A stretch of 64,000 bases of DNA from Paratrimastix pyriformis (taxonomy: Eukaryota; Preaxostyla; Paratrimastigidae), in the NCBI GenBank assembly GCA_027972325.1, contig JAPMOS010000029.1, forward strand, positions 151,001-215,000, in the 5' to 3' direction. The stretch's first letter is position 1. Every line of letters starts with the position of its first letter. The notes below the pieces were generated by a model. That model saw only the letters and a program-made list of their open reading frames with translations. It was not told the origin of the DNA and did not search any database. The position numbers and the translations under genes are program-made. Positions 31,729-50,770 of the stretch are shown piece by piece.

Positions 31729-32185
31729 TATATGTCGGCGGACACTTGCACATCCCTGGCCAACGCTTTTTCAGAGTTTCTGCACGGGTCTGTTTTGGGT
31801 CAGCTTTTGTCACCGTTTTTTTGTTATACTGCGCGATAGTTACGACGATCTCAATGCAGCCCTTGTCGAAATTGGGGAATCTCCCATTCTCCCGTACTGG
31901 ACCAATCGATGCTCTGCCACGGGTTGCAAGGAGTATGCCTGCGGGCGCATGTTCGCCTATGCCTTTCCCAGCATCGCTGCTCTGCCCTGGTTTCCCGACC
32001 AGCAGAACGAGAACAAGGCATCCCATAATGGCATCATTATCTCGTACCCCAGGGCCGACTACACCACCAGCACCGGTTACAAGTCGGTGGCTGTTGGCAA
32101 GGCCTCCGGCCTCACGGACTCTGGAGCCCACAACGGGATTCCATCGATGGTGGCCGCCTTCTTCGCTGCCGTTCTTGCTCTCTAA

Positions 32186-32786
32186 AGCCGCCTTTGACCA
32201 GAGCATTTTTCTGTAAGTAACATGAAGTTTGCCAACGTCGAGTGGTAGAGGACAAGCGAGTGTCAGCCAGGTGTGGCGAGCGGTCAGGCGAGTGTCAGCC
32301 AGGTCGAGTGTTTGCCATCGTGAAGTGGTACAGGACAGGTGAGTGTCAGCCAGGTCTGGCGAGGGATGTCCAATGGGTGCCCGGAGCCCTGGCCCCTCCA
32401 CTCGCAGCAGACGAGAAGCAAGGAATTGGGGAATAATGGCGAGGCTGTCTTCAAGTGTCTCAACCGCGCATCTCGCAGCCAGCCAGGACGCCCCACCCTG
32501 CTCAGCGCATGGCGCGTTGAATTATGCCTGGCGCTCACAAATGCACTGTATGTGCTTTTACGGCGGCCAACCTGCGTTGCTCCTTGCAGTCGGTGGCTAT
32601 TGGCAAGGCCTCCGGCCCCACGGACACTAGCGCCCTCAACATGGTTCCTTCGATGGTGGCCGCATTCTTCACCCTTAGAATTTGGGCTTCTGTTTGTGTG
32701 AGGAACACAATATCATGTTTGTCATCGATGGTTCGCGAGGTGGGACAGGGGGGGGGGGGGGGATGAGAGAACCCAGCGACCGCGTC
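32186..32786. other. Intergenic with duplicated pieces of both flanking genes
   Basis: Tandem gtgtcagccaggt units at 32258-32360. At about 32590-32670 a partial copy of the secreted gene's last exon (ggcaaggcctccggccccac) follows caacctgcgttgctccttgc, a near-match to the MCM6 last exon (32816-32836). A G-run lies at 32747-32762. Confidence 0.7.
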
Positions 32787-40953
<8,167 letters not shown>

Positions 40954-41023
40954 GATTTTGAATGCTTTTGAAGAGCAGGATAGTGGAAAGAGCCGGAGGG
41001 GATTTCGAATCGCAAAAAAAAAG
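40954..41023. promoter_or_regulatory. 70-bp divergent promoter
   Basis: Between the MCM6 ATG (40953, minus) and the preferred LRR start (41024, plus). Ends in an A9 run just before the LRR ATG. If the LRR gene used the upstream in-frame ATG (40952) the two starts would overlap. Confidence 0.5.
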
Positions 41024-43096
41024 ATGACCCGGCTCCCTTCTGACCTTCTGGTGGCACTGATACGTGCTTCGGATTGCCCCACCATGACCTACATTCAAAT
41101 GCTTCGTCTTTCACACGAAATTCGTGCGACCATTCATGGGACCGCCCTCGAAATTTCCTTCGCGACTGATGACAATCTGGACACTCCCTCTGTTCCCCTG
41201 GAGGCCTTATCAGCATTGATTCGGCCATGCAAGAATCTTGCTACATTGTCCCTGGCCCACCAAGACATTTCCCTCTTCGCCTATGGCCCTCTGGCAGACT
41301 GTGTCGCCTGGGTTGATGACTGCTTCGCCGGCCACCGACCCCTGAACACACTTGGCCTTCCCGTAGGGCCCATGTTTGATGCGCTGCTGGGCGCGGGGTA
41401 CCTACATGACCTGGAGTTCATGCATTTTGGGTATGGTCTGACTGACCCCGCCCGCATGACCGCCCTGGGTCATTCCTGCCCCAAACTCGAATCCCTTGAG
41501 CAGATGACCTTAGTCGAGTCCAACAATGGGGATACCTACAGAGGACTCGCTCCCCTTGCGCGCACACTCAACCAGTTCGCCCTGTCGTGCTCCAAGACCA
41601 TCCCTCCCGATCTGGTGGCATTTCTGGGCAGCTGCGCCCACCTGGAGCGGCTCGCCATCACCGCCCAGCCCCCAAAGTCGCTGCTCTGTGCCATCGGACC
41701 TCAGCTGACGCACCTGGACATCTATGGCGGGTCGGATGAAAAGGCATTTGACTTGGCCGAACTGGGCATCACCCGACTGGTCTCTCTCAAGCTGTACATG
41801 TACCCCTTTGATCTGGACCGGCTCGTGGCCGCCAACCAGGCCACCATGCGCTCCCTGAGCCTGTCCTTCTGCAGTAAGGCCAGCATCGACTTGATCCAAC
41901 TCGCACCGTCCCTGCAGGATTTTCAGTTGCTCAAGATTATGCCCCACCCGGACCCAGTCCGCATTGCCAGCCGGAACCTCCGCCGGCTCCTCCTGTACTG
42001 TGCGTGGCTGGGCCCCGGGGCCACCCTCACACTGGCCTGCCCCGCCCTGGAAGTTCTTGAACTGCCCAGCTTCACAGACTTCACGGTCCCCAACCTGGTC
42101 GACATGACCTGCCCGCGCCTGCGCCGCCTGCGGGGGCCCTTCCTCAACCAACTGGGCAAGAATGAGGCGGCCCTCGGGTGGATGTGCACTTTCCTGCATC
42201 GCGGGCTTCCCGCCTGTCTGACCAAACTGAGCCGGTTTTCGGTCACGCGGCCGGAGACCCTTGCTGCCCTCTTGGCCCTGCCGGCCCTGACTCGGCTATC
42301 CATTCGTCTCGGCCCTCTGGCCCGGTTCTCCAACCCGCTCGTTATGCGCACGCCGCCTTCGCTGGAGCGGCTTGAGATTCAACCCTCGACCGATCCCATC
42401 GGGCCCCCGGCCAATCTGGACTTGCGGATTGAAGGCCCGAGGTTGCGCGTCCTGGCCGTGGGCGGCAACGGGGCCGAATCGATGTCCAGCTTCAAGGGCG
42501 ATCAGATCCGGCTCGTTCTTGACTGCCCGGCCCTGGCCTGTCTGCGCCTGGCGGGTCCCCCCCAAGTGGTGTCTCTCGCTGTGGCCGAGGGCCGGGCCGC
42601 CGCCACCCCACCCCTCCAGGAATTCATCATGGACGGGTGCGACCATTTCTCGGATGCCAGCCTGGTGGCCTTTCTGACCCAGTGCGGATCCCACCTGCGC
42701 CATGCCCAACTGCAGTTCCCAGACCCGCAGGATTGGCCCGGGGTGGCTGCGGTCCTGGGCCAGCTGCCTGCCCTCACCCATCTCAGCGTGTACCTGGTTC
42801 TGCCCAGCCCCGACCTGGCCCTTGCCTGCCCCCACCTCAGACGGATGTTCTTGTCACTGGAAGGGGAGACCACCTGCTTGCGCTCGCTGGCCCTCGACTG
42901 CCCGCTGCTCGAGGAACTGAGCATCTGCGCGCAGTGCTGGGAGCCAGACGCCCGGTTCACCATGGCGGCGCCAGCGCCCCACCTGCGTCTCATCCGGGTG
43001 ACCCACGGCCGCATCCAGGAAGAGCTTGAGCGCCAGTACCCCGGACGGGCAAAGTCACCGATTCGCAAGAGGCGATTCAACAGGGAGGGCGACTAA
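41024..43096 (+). CDS. F-box-like leucine-rich-repeat protein, single exon
   Basis: 690 residues with no intron, unusual here. It starts MTRLPSDLLVALIRA, which resembles an F-box or F-box-derived helix, then about 20 irregular LRRs of the cysteine-containing type with recurring LACPAL, LDCPLL, TCPRLRRL and LALACPHLRRM patterns. The tail is basic (KSPIRKRRFNREGD). Likely a substrate-binding adaptor for ubiquitin ligation or another scaffold; partner unknown. An in-frame ATG at 40952 would add 24 residues (MILNAFEEQDSGK) but would overlap the MCM6 start codon. Codon use is strongly GC-rich at third positions, as in the other genes. The long minus-strand frames opposite it are shadows. Confidence 0.85.
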   Translation: MTRLPSDLLVALIRASDCPTMTYIQMLRLSHEIRATIHGTALEISFATDDNLDTPSVPLEALSALIRPCKNLATLSLAHQDISLFAYGPLADCVAWVDDCFAGHRPLNTLGLPVGPMFDALLGAGYLHDLEFMHFGYGLTDPARMTALGHSCPKLESLEQMTLVESNNGDTYRGLAPLARTLNQFALSCSKTIPPDLVAFLGSCAHLERLAITAQPPKSLLCAIGPQLTHLDIYGGSDEKAFDLAELGITRLVSLKLYMYPFDLDRLVAANQATMRSLSLSFCSKASIDLIQLAPSLQDFQLLKIMPHPDPVRIASRNLRRLLLYCAWLGPGATLTLACPALEVLELPSFTDFTVPNLVDMTCPRLRRLRGPFLNQLGKNEAALGWMCTFLHRGLPACLTKLSRFSVTRPETLAALLALPALTRLSIRLGPLARFSNPLVMRTPPSLERLEIQPSTDPIGPPANLDLRIEGPRLRVLAVGGNGAESMSSFKGDQIRLVLDCPALACLRLAGPPQVVSLAVAEGRAAATPPLQEFIMDGCDHFSDASLVAFLTQCGSHLRHAQLQFPDPQDWPGVAAVLGQLPALTHLSVYLVLPSPDLALACPHLRRMFLSLEGETTCLRSLALDCPLLEELSICAQCWEPDARFTMAAPAPHLRLIRVTHGRIQEELERQYPGRAKSPIRKRRFNREGD

Positions 43097-43930
43097 AATA
43101 CCCTTGTGTGGCTTCTTCTACTTGATGTGTCTGATGAATCGTTTGATGTCGGATTCTGTATGTTTTTAAAGGTAACCGCAAGAGACGGCTCTCACCTTGT
43201 CCGGTTTCTCATCCGCAAGAGATTTCAACGCATGGAGGGCTTGTGCAGTATCTACCTCATGTGTTTGTCGCCTTCTGTGTCGTGTTCAAAATTGCACCGA
43301 TCCCGTCTGAAGAGCCCGTCTGAAGGGTGTGGCCCGGACAGACCCTCCCTCGGGTCGGGGGTGGAGTGCTATGGCGGAGGAGCATTGGGGCTTCGGCACC
43401 AGGGGGTTCCATCGACACTCATCAGCCCCTGGCTTATTTTTTCAGTCAGAAGACACCAGAGGGGTAAAGATCCAGCAAAAGGACTCGATCGGGGGATGGC
43501 TGAACGCAAAAACAAGGGACGGGAGGGTGGGGGAGGGAAGGGGGGATGGATGGAAGGGGGGAGAGCCGCATGGAAGCAGAACGCTCGCTCGCCCCACCAA
43601 TATGCATAAACGGGGTGGTGGCGTGGTGGTGACAGGGGGGGGGGGGGGGGGGGGGGGGGGAGGGGGGAGATTTCGACAAAAAAGAAGGTCGATTGCGCCC
43701 CTCCATCATCGGTATTCAATATGACTTGGCGCAGCGCGGGGGTGCGTCGACCCGATTCGGGTGGTCGGTCGGGGAGGGGAGGGGAGGATTTTGTTTTTTT
43801 TTTTTTGGGGGGGGGTTCAGGTCAGGCAGACACACAGGATGACGGGAAGGGAATGGACGATTGCGTGTGTGTGTCGCCGCTTTGGTTAATTGATCATCAA
43901 TCGGCAACAACACCAAAAACAAGGGGCCCC
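43097..43930. other. Intergenic, convergent gene ends
   Basis: Between LRR (plus) and ORP (minus). Contains a G-run (about 43637-43670) and a T11 run with G10 (about 43791-43815). No coding segment supported. Confidence 0.6.
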
Positions 43931-46900
43931 TCAGGCCACGCCGCGCCAGGCGGTCGGCAGGCGGGGGTGGTGGTCTGGTTGCTGGTTGGCTGTGGTTTTT
44001 AAGAGGCGGGGGTGGCCGAGGGCGAGGGGGACGCGACTTCGCTGGGGGTGTTGGGGCGGTCGGGGCGGGAGGCCCTCGGTGTGGGTGGCGGCAACGGCGG
44101 CGGCCGTGGCAGCAGCGACGGCGGTCTCGGTGGGCGAGGCGTCGGACTCGCGGGGATCGTAAGGGGCAGTGCTGGGGAGGAGGGGGGCAGGGGGGACGGA
44201 CAGGGGATGAGGAAAAGAAAGAGAAGAGGAGATGAAGATTTTCCCGGGTGGGATTCGGACTTGATCTGGTTGAACACGCAGCCACGCAGCCACGCAGCCA
44301 CGCAGCCACGCAGCCACGCAGCCGCAGGCACAGACATGGCTATTGTCGCGCAGCACAGCACCCAGTCCCCCCCAGCTCCAGCCCCAGACACAAAGGCATC
44401 ATAAGGCATCATGCACGGACTTGAGCTGGTTGAAGACCCAGAGCCACACAGCAACAGCCACACCTCCCAGTTCCCCAGTTCCCCAAGCTCCAGCTCCAGC
44501 CCCAAAGGGGCACGCGACACGGACTTGAGCTGGAACCAGACAGCCACAAAGTCACAAAGCCCCAGCAACAAACGGGACGACACGGACTTGATCTGGTTGA
44601 AGACCCACAGGCCGGTGGCGGGGTCGAGGTGGAAGTGGCGCTGGCGCCATTCCTCGTGGCGCTCGGCCCGCTCGCGGACCCCCTGCCGCTGGGCGTCCTC
44701 GTTGGCCGTCTTGGCGGCCGTGGCCGCGTCCATGTCGCGGGCCTTCAGCGCCCGGGTGACGTGGGTCCACAGGCTGCGAGGGCAGATGGATGAGCGGGGA
44801 GGCGGATGAGGATGAGGATGATGGTGATGATGATTGGATGATGATGATGAGGATGCTGATGATGCTGATGATGATTGGATGATGGTGATGATGACGATTG
44901 GATGATGACAAGTTGGATGATTTTCAGGGCCCGGGTGACGTGGGTCCAGAGACTACGAGGGCGGGGTGAGGGAGGTCATTGTACGATGATGATGATTGTC
45001 TGAGGCTGATTGGCAGGTGATGATTGGCAGGTGATGATTGGCAGGTGATGATTGGCAGGTGATGATTGGCAGGTGATGATTGGCAGGTGATGATTGGCAG
45101 GTGATGATTGGCAGGTGATGATTGGCAGGTGATGATTGGCAGGTGATGATTGGCAGGTGATGATTGGCAGGTGATGATTGGCAGGTGATGATTGGCAGGT
45201 GATGATTGGCAGGTGATGATTGGCAGGTGATGATTGGCAGGTGATGATTGGCAGGTGATGATTGGCAGGTGATGATTGGCAGGTGATGATTGGCAGGTGA
45301 TGATTGGCAGGTGATGATTGGCAGGTGATGATTGGCAGGTGATGATTGGCAGGTGATGATTGGCAGGTGATGATTGGCAGGTGATGATTGGCAGGTGATG
45401 ATTGGCAGGTGATGATTGGCAAGTGAAGATGCTTGGATGCCGATGGATTGGATGCTTGGATGCCGATGATGATGCTGAGGGAACAGTCGAATTATTTTTT
45501 TTATATTAGTGGTCGATCTTGGTCAGGAGGGGGCGAAGGAGCAGACCGGCGCGACTCGAAGGGAAGCTGTTGGTCCTCGGGGGCGACGATCTTGGGGGTC
45601 ACCACAGAGGTGGCCGCGTCGAAGAGGACTTGGGACGGGGACTGTGAGACGATGGGAGGGAGAGAGAGAGGGAGAAGATGAGGCTTGATGATGCTGATGA
45701 TGATGATGCTGATGATGATGATGATGACTGCTGAGAGGAGAGCGGAAGGGAGGGAAGATGAGGTGGGGAAGAGGACTTGGGACGGGGATTGTGGACAGAG
45801 GACGACGGGAGGAGAGAAAAGATGCGATGATGGTGATGGTGATGGATGGTGATGCTGATGCTGATGATGACGCTGATGCTTGGCTGGTGATGATGATTGG
45901 ATGATGATGACTGGATACGACGATGATGGTGATGATTGGATGATGATGACTGGATACGACGATGATGGTGATGATTGGATGATGATGATGTCGACCAAAC
46001 ACAGATGACGCATGATACATGACACCATACAGCCAGCCCGACCTGGGGGATGTCGGCCCTCTGGATGTGGACCGCAATTCAACATGACACATGACACACG
46101 GTCAGCCAGTCCGACCTTGGGGATGCTGGGTACACATGGCGCATGAACAGGACGACACATATCGAGACAGCCAGCCCGACCTTGGGGATGTCGACCCGCC
46201 ATTCAACTCAAGCCATTCAACACAAACATGACACATGACATCGGACACATGACATCATATCTAGCCAGCCAGCCCGACCTTGGGGATGTCGACCCTCTGG
46301 ATGTGGACGGTGGAGGCCCAGTTGCCGGTCATGGTGGCGATGACACACTTCTTGCTCTTCAGGTCGACACTGCCGTCGGGGTTCATCGTACGCAGCTTAC
46401 CCGCGATCTCGTTGTACCGGCCGCCCCAGAAGCTCTGCGCGGTGTCAAAGAAGAGGGCAGGTGGAGGTATGATGAGGATGACTTGGATGGATGGAATGGA
46501 TGGATGGAATGGATGGATGGATGGAATGGATGGAATGGATGGAATGGATGGATGGATGGATGGATGGATGGATGGACGGATGGCTGACGATTGGATGAAA
46601 ATGACTGGATGATGATGCTGACTGTGTGAAGGTGGTTGGAAATGACTGGATGGCGATGATGGATATCATTGGGTGGTTGGAGAGAGGGACTGTCTGATGA
46701 TTGGATCAGAATGCCTGGATGATGGATGACTGGAATGGAAGACGCAGACAAAGAGCCACACAGACACAGCACCGACCTTGGGCTTGAACTCCATGGCGAC
46801 ACAGAGAGACGCAGAGAGACACACAGAGACACCCCACCCACCGACCTTGGGCTTGAACTCCATGGCGAACTGGAGGTGACACAGAGAGACAGAAAGACAC

Positions 46901-48271
46901 ACAGAAAGACACACAGAGAGACACAGAAAGACACACAGAGACACAGAAAGACACACAGAGAGACACAGAGAGAGACACAGAGAGAGACACACAGAGACAC
47001 AGAGTGACACCCCACCTACCGACCTTGGGCTTGAACTCCATGGCGAACTGGAGGTGGGTCTGGGGGCAGGTGATGGTCACATCACCGCACATCTCCATGC
47101 ACATCTTGCCGATGATGATCCCGCGCACGTAGGCCGAGGGGAAGTTGCAGATGTACTGCTCGTTGCGGTTGATCATGTACACCGTGCCCGAGCCCTCCAT
47201 CAGGGCCGCCGCGCTATTGCCCAGGAACTTCGACTTGGTGTAGCATTGACCTGAGTCGGGGCGGGTTGGGGTGGGTGTGGTGCCAGCCGGGAAGAAGGAC
47301 GATGTTGAATTGTGGGGAGTGGGGGGACGTGGGAATGCGTGTCTTGATTGTGAACGAGCAAGAACGGGGGCGGGCGGGTTGAAGGGTGTGGACAAGACGA
47401 GACACGGCGAGTCGGGTGGCTATCCCCCCGGATGGGGCGGCACAGACCGTTAATCACAAAGCCGGACTTGCGGTTGTCGAAATAGAAGGCCGTCACTGGG
47501 GGGTGGTGCGACACCTGCTCGGCGATGTAGGTGGTGGTCGAGTTGAGGTCCGGCCGGGTGGCGTACCGGTGGTCCCAGTGGCACCGGAAGATCTCACCCA
47601 GGACGGGGTTATACGGCTTCTTGACACCCTTGGGCCGGATGTGGAACCCAGAGACGTACCTGGGCAATTCATGTGTGCGCGTGAGCCAGTGGGACGAGAA
47701 AAAAAGAGTGGGTCACAGACCACTTGCACATCTCGATCATGCGCTGAATGGGATCTTCGGTGTTAATGGCACTAAGAAGGGCAGAAAAAGGCGAATGGTG
47801 AGCGAGGTGTGAACCCTTGCGAAAAATGGCTGACCGCAGAAGGAAGTCAGCATGGGTCAGGAAATCGGTGTACCGCTCCAGCAGAGACCGGGGCTCCAGA
47901 ACGAAAGTGGGCACTGCCGAAGCAATAGAAGGGCAGGAGGGCAAAGAGGAAGGACGAGAACAGCAGATCGGAATGACCGATTGGAACCAAAAAACAAGAA
48001 GCAACAGACGAGTGACCCGAGTGAGATCCATGCCAACTGTCAACTGCTTCATGAGACCCAACAAAATCGACTGGGGCTTCTCGTCAATGACCTCCTCCTG
48101 CTCGGAAGCCTGAGGATCCGGGTCGGGGGTGGCACCAGGGGGAGGAATAAGCGATTCATCAGGGGGAGGAACAACGAGGCCACCCTCGGAGGCGGGAGTG
48201 GTGGAAACAGGTGTGGAGGGCTCCGAGGCAGGGACTGGAGTGGCCGTTGCGGCTGTGGATTGAGGATCCAT
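43931..48271 (-). CDS. Oxysterol-binding-protein-related lipid transfer protein, 9 exons
   Basis: Carries the OSBP-related domain (ORP) that swaps sterols and phosphoinositides between membranes. Exons: 48010-48271, 47835-47913, 47721-47771, 47448-47659, 47024-47250, 46279-46434, 45547-45641, 44588-44773, 43931-44171; about 502 residues, phases consistent. After a Pro/Thr-rich 70-residue lead come [34 protein letters not shown], the signature [13 protein letters not shown], then [17 protein letters not shown] and [13 protein letters not shown]. No PH domain or FFAT motif is seen, so it is a short-type ORP. The last exon is an Ala/Pro-rich tail whose end is the least certain. Introns 5-8 hold repeated copies of flanking exon ends. 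Confidence 0.95.
44245..44600 (-). repeat. Four donor copies after ORP exon 8
   Basis: The exon end and donor (minus: ttcaaccagatcaa|gtccgtg) occur at about 44587 (true), 44524, 44422 and 44256. Copies 2-4 carry small changes (cagctcaagtccgtg; aagtccgaatc). Spacers are cagccacgcagccacg and ccagttccccagttcc repeats. Confidence 0.92.
44925..44962 (-). repeat. Copy of ORP exon 8 acceptor and start
   Basis: On the minus strand ctacgtag-like acceptor followed by ctctggacccacgtcacccg repeats the true acceptor region at 44774 (cagcctgtggacccacgtca). Confidence 0.88.
45008..45423. repeat. 14-bp minisatellite, about 29 near-perfect copies
   Basis: Unit ggcaggtgatgatt repeated with almost no variation through ORP intron 7. 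Confidence 0.97.
45625..45810 (-). repeat. Copy of ORP exon 7 acceptor and start
   Basis: The true acceptor region (plus strand gaagaggacttgggacgggg actgtgag) is at 45622-45650; a copy (gaagaggacttgggacgggg attgtgg) lies at about 45768-45795. Atgctgatgatg units separate them. Confidence 0.88.
46030..46300 (-). repeat. Four donor copies after ORP exon 6
   Basis: On the plus strand the block cagcccgaccttggggatgt (minus: atccccaag|gtcgggctg) occurs with donors near 46278 (true), 46180, 46115 and 46042. Catgacacatgac repeats lie between. Confidence 0.92.
46490..46580. repeat. (TGGA)n / TGGAATGGA repeat
   Basis: About 85 bp in ORP intron 5. Confidence 0.95.
46765..47060 (-). repeat. Three donor copies after ORP exon 5
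   Basis: Plus-strand block ccgaccttgggcttgaactc catggcgaac (minus: ...atggagttcaagcccaag|gtcgg) at donors 47023 (true), about 46845 and 46776. (AGAGACAC)n repeats separate them. Confidence 0.94.
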
Positions 48272-48349
48272 TTCGCAAAACAAAATTTCGCAAGCACGAT
48301 CGGGTCTTCGACCGGGGTTCTGTTAATTCAGCTTATTCCCCTCTTTCGA
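48272..48349. promoter_or_regulatory. 78-bp divergent promoter (ORP / MYG1)
   Basis: All sequence between the ORP start (48271, minus) and MYG1 start (48350, plus). No recognised box. Confidence 0.55.
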
Positions 48350-50647
48350 ATGGCGGAAATCGTCCCCTCGATTGTGGTGCATGGTGGCAAGGTTTGGCAC
48401 ATTCTCTCCAAGGGCGCAATGAGCAATTATTTGTTGTAGTTCCACTGCGATGATGCGATGGCCGTGGCACTCCTGATGTTCCTGCCGCAGTACTCACACG
48501 CCACGGTTCTGAGGTCTGTTGTGGATGATCCTCCCCAGATTAACATTTTCTTCGTTCAGGACCTTCGACGCCGGGCAAATTGCAGCGGCCACCGTTGTTT
48601 GCGACATCGGCGGCGTCTATGATCACAGCAAGCTTCGGTACGACCACCACCAGCGTGGATTTAACGAAGTTTTCAGCCCCAAGAACCAAAAAATCAAGAT
48701 GGCCTCGGCCGGCCTGGTCCACAACTTGCCCCTCTTTGCGCTAGGATCGTCTCATCGCTCATCTGCAGGTGTGGCGCCATTACGGTCCGGAGATCATGCG
48801 GACGCTGGCCGAGAGTCCCCTCAACGACCAGAGTGTTGCCCTGCTGCACTTTAAAGTGTACCAGGACCTGATTGCCGCGGTCTGTCGGCGACCTTCTTCT
48901 CCCTGTATTCACCCCCCTGGGTCCACTTTTGCGGGGCAGGTGGACGCCAACGACAACGGCATCGACCAGTACTCGCACGTGCTGCCCCCGGGGGCGGAGC
49001 CGCTCTTCGCAATTCACTCGGACCTCTCCTCTCGAGTGGCCTCACTCAACCCCAACTGGCAGGAGACTGTCTGTGCTGCCGGGGTCAGGGAACGGGAGGG
49101 AGATGGGAAGGGGAAGGGATGTCGGGGCGGCGCACTGACCCGATCAATCGAAGAATTGCGCCCGCTCTTTCCCGAAAATCTCGATTCCGGCGCACCGGCG
49201 GTCGATCTCCCCCCCCCCCCCGTCGCGCAGTGCACCCCGGGCGAGGTCGACGCCCGGTTCATGCAGGGCGTGGGTCTGTGCCGCGAGGAGTTCCTGCGCA
49301 CTTTCTCGCACGCGGTCAAAGTCCGTCCCCTCCGTCCGTGCCTGTGTGTGTGTGTGTGCCTGGTGTGTGCCTGTGTGTGCGTGCCTGTGCGTGCCTGTGT
49401 GTGCCTGGTGTGTGCCTGTGTGTGTGTGCCTGTGTGTGTGTGCCTGGTGTGTGCCTGGTGTGTGCCTGGTGTGTGCCTGGTGTGTGCCTGTGTGTGTGTG
49501 CCTGTGTGTGCCTGGTGTGCCTGTGTGTGTGCCTGGTGTGCCTGGTGTGTGCCTGGTGTGTGCCTGTGTGTGCGTGCCTGTGTGTGCCTGGTGTGCCTGG
49601 TGTGTGCCTGGTGTGTGCCTGGTGTGTGCCTAGCGTGTGCCTGGTGTGTGCCTGGCGTGTGCCTGTGTGTGTGCGCGTGCCTGTGTGTGCCTGCCTGTGT
49701 CTTGCCTGTGTCGGGGACCCCCTTTGGCGCGACACATGCTGCTGCCGTGCGATGTGGTGAGAGCGTGAGCTGTCCATCCACACCATGTGACGGATCCCGT
49801 GTGGGTCTCGGATGCTGCCGTGCTCAGTTGACTGACCCTTGTTCGCTGCCGCCTGCTTGCGTATGTTGGCCTGGTGGACACTGCTTGACTCGGGCGTTTC
49901 CCTTGCGATTGTGCCTACATTTCTTGCGGTGTCTTTCCTCCCTCTTTTTAATGTGTGTGTGCGCGCTCCTCCGTGTTCGGTTGCATCCCGTTTCGTGCTC
50001 GTTCCGCCGTTCTCTTTCACAGGCGTTGGCTGTGTATGGGGGGAGGGAGGGGTGGTTGTGGTCTGCACTTTGGGTTGATTTGTCTCCCGATGGTCATCAT
50101 CCCCCCGCTCTCTTCCCTCTCCTCCCCCAGTCGTGGCTCCCTGCCCGCGCCATCATCAGCAAGGCCATCGAGGAGCGTCACTTGCTCGCCCCCGACTGTG
50201 GCGGCCGCGTTCTGGTGCTGTCTCAAAATGCCCCCTGGCGGGATCACCTCTTCACCATCGAGGAGGTCAATAGCGTCATCCTATCGTGCGTTTCAGATTT
50301 TTGATTGTTTTTTTTTCCCCTTCAGGAACGGTCCATCAGCCCTTCAATTCTCTACGTTGTGGTCGAAGATGCGCCTCGCCACCAGTCTGCTCCCGGTTTG
50401 CTCCCTCCTCCCGCTCATCTTCATTAGGTGGTCGTCCGTGTGCGTGCCTCTCCACCGGAATACCTTCTTAAATCGGGCGCCATTCCCCGAAGCCTGGCGT
50501 GGTCTTCGCGATGCGGAGCTTTCTGCCCGTGCCAGCATTCCGGGATGTGCGTTCGTGCATGCCAGCGGATTCATGGCGGCCCATGCCACAAAGGACGGCG
50601 CCATGGACATGTGCCGTCAGGCAATGAAACTCGCCCCCCCGTCGTAA
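48350..50647 (+). CDS. MYG1: MYG1 exonuclease family protein, 9 exons
   Basis: DHH-like 3'-5' RNA exonuclease shown in mammals to act in nucleolus and mitochondria. Exons: 48350-48391, 48440-48513, 48560-48716, 48769-48879, 48940-49068, 49231-49320, 50131-50289, 50326-50384, 50428-50647; about 346 residues, phases consistent. Matches: HGGKFHCDDAMAVALL (metal-binding HxD), VVCDIGGVYD, RYDHHQRGF (the DHH motif), DANDNGIDQY, SWLPARAII and IPGCAFVHASGFMAAH. No mitochondrial presequence is evident; the protein starts MAEIVPSIVVHGGK. Intron 6 (49321-50130) is inflated by GTGTGCCTG repeats. The donor of exon 7 is GTTTCA if phase is kept. Confidence 0.95.
49340..49705. repeat. (GTGTGCCTG)n repeat in MYG1 intron
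   Basis: About 40 short units gtgtgcctg, gtgtgtgcctg, ggtgtgcct. Confidence 0.95.
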
Positions 50648-50770
50648 GGCAGCCAGAGCCTCGTTTTCCGTCTTTATTTTTTTCCGCAGGGGAAGAACCC
50701 AACGGTTCTATAACCGACAGGCGCAGGGTTCGTTTGATTCTCGGACCACCCCACCAGTTGATCCACCACC

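Larger units (their letters stand above)
29949..32185 (+). pseudogene. Secreted Cys-rich protein gene split by a mariner element
   Basis: Exons: 29949-30146, 30224-31787 (containing the 1248-bp insertion 30481-31728 plus duplicated TA) and 31840-32185. Without the insert the phases join cleanly and give about 285 residues. A hydrophobic signal peptide (MNVFALVALFGVTFAAT) starts it. It has many Cys, several N-glycosylation sequons (NFT, NHT, NTT, NIT) and a hydrophobic carboxy tail (MVAAFFAAVLAL) that would suit a GPI-anchor signal. An extracellular or surface protein is inferred; no family recognised. As it stands, translation runs into the element and stops within a few codons (TAG at 30497-30499). 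Confidence 0.68.

Noticed and set aside
42296-42835. Minus-strand frames of 130-229 codons opposite the LRR gene
   Set aside because: Shadow frames of a GC-rich coding exon; the plus frame carries the repeats.
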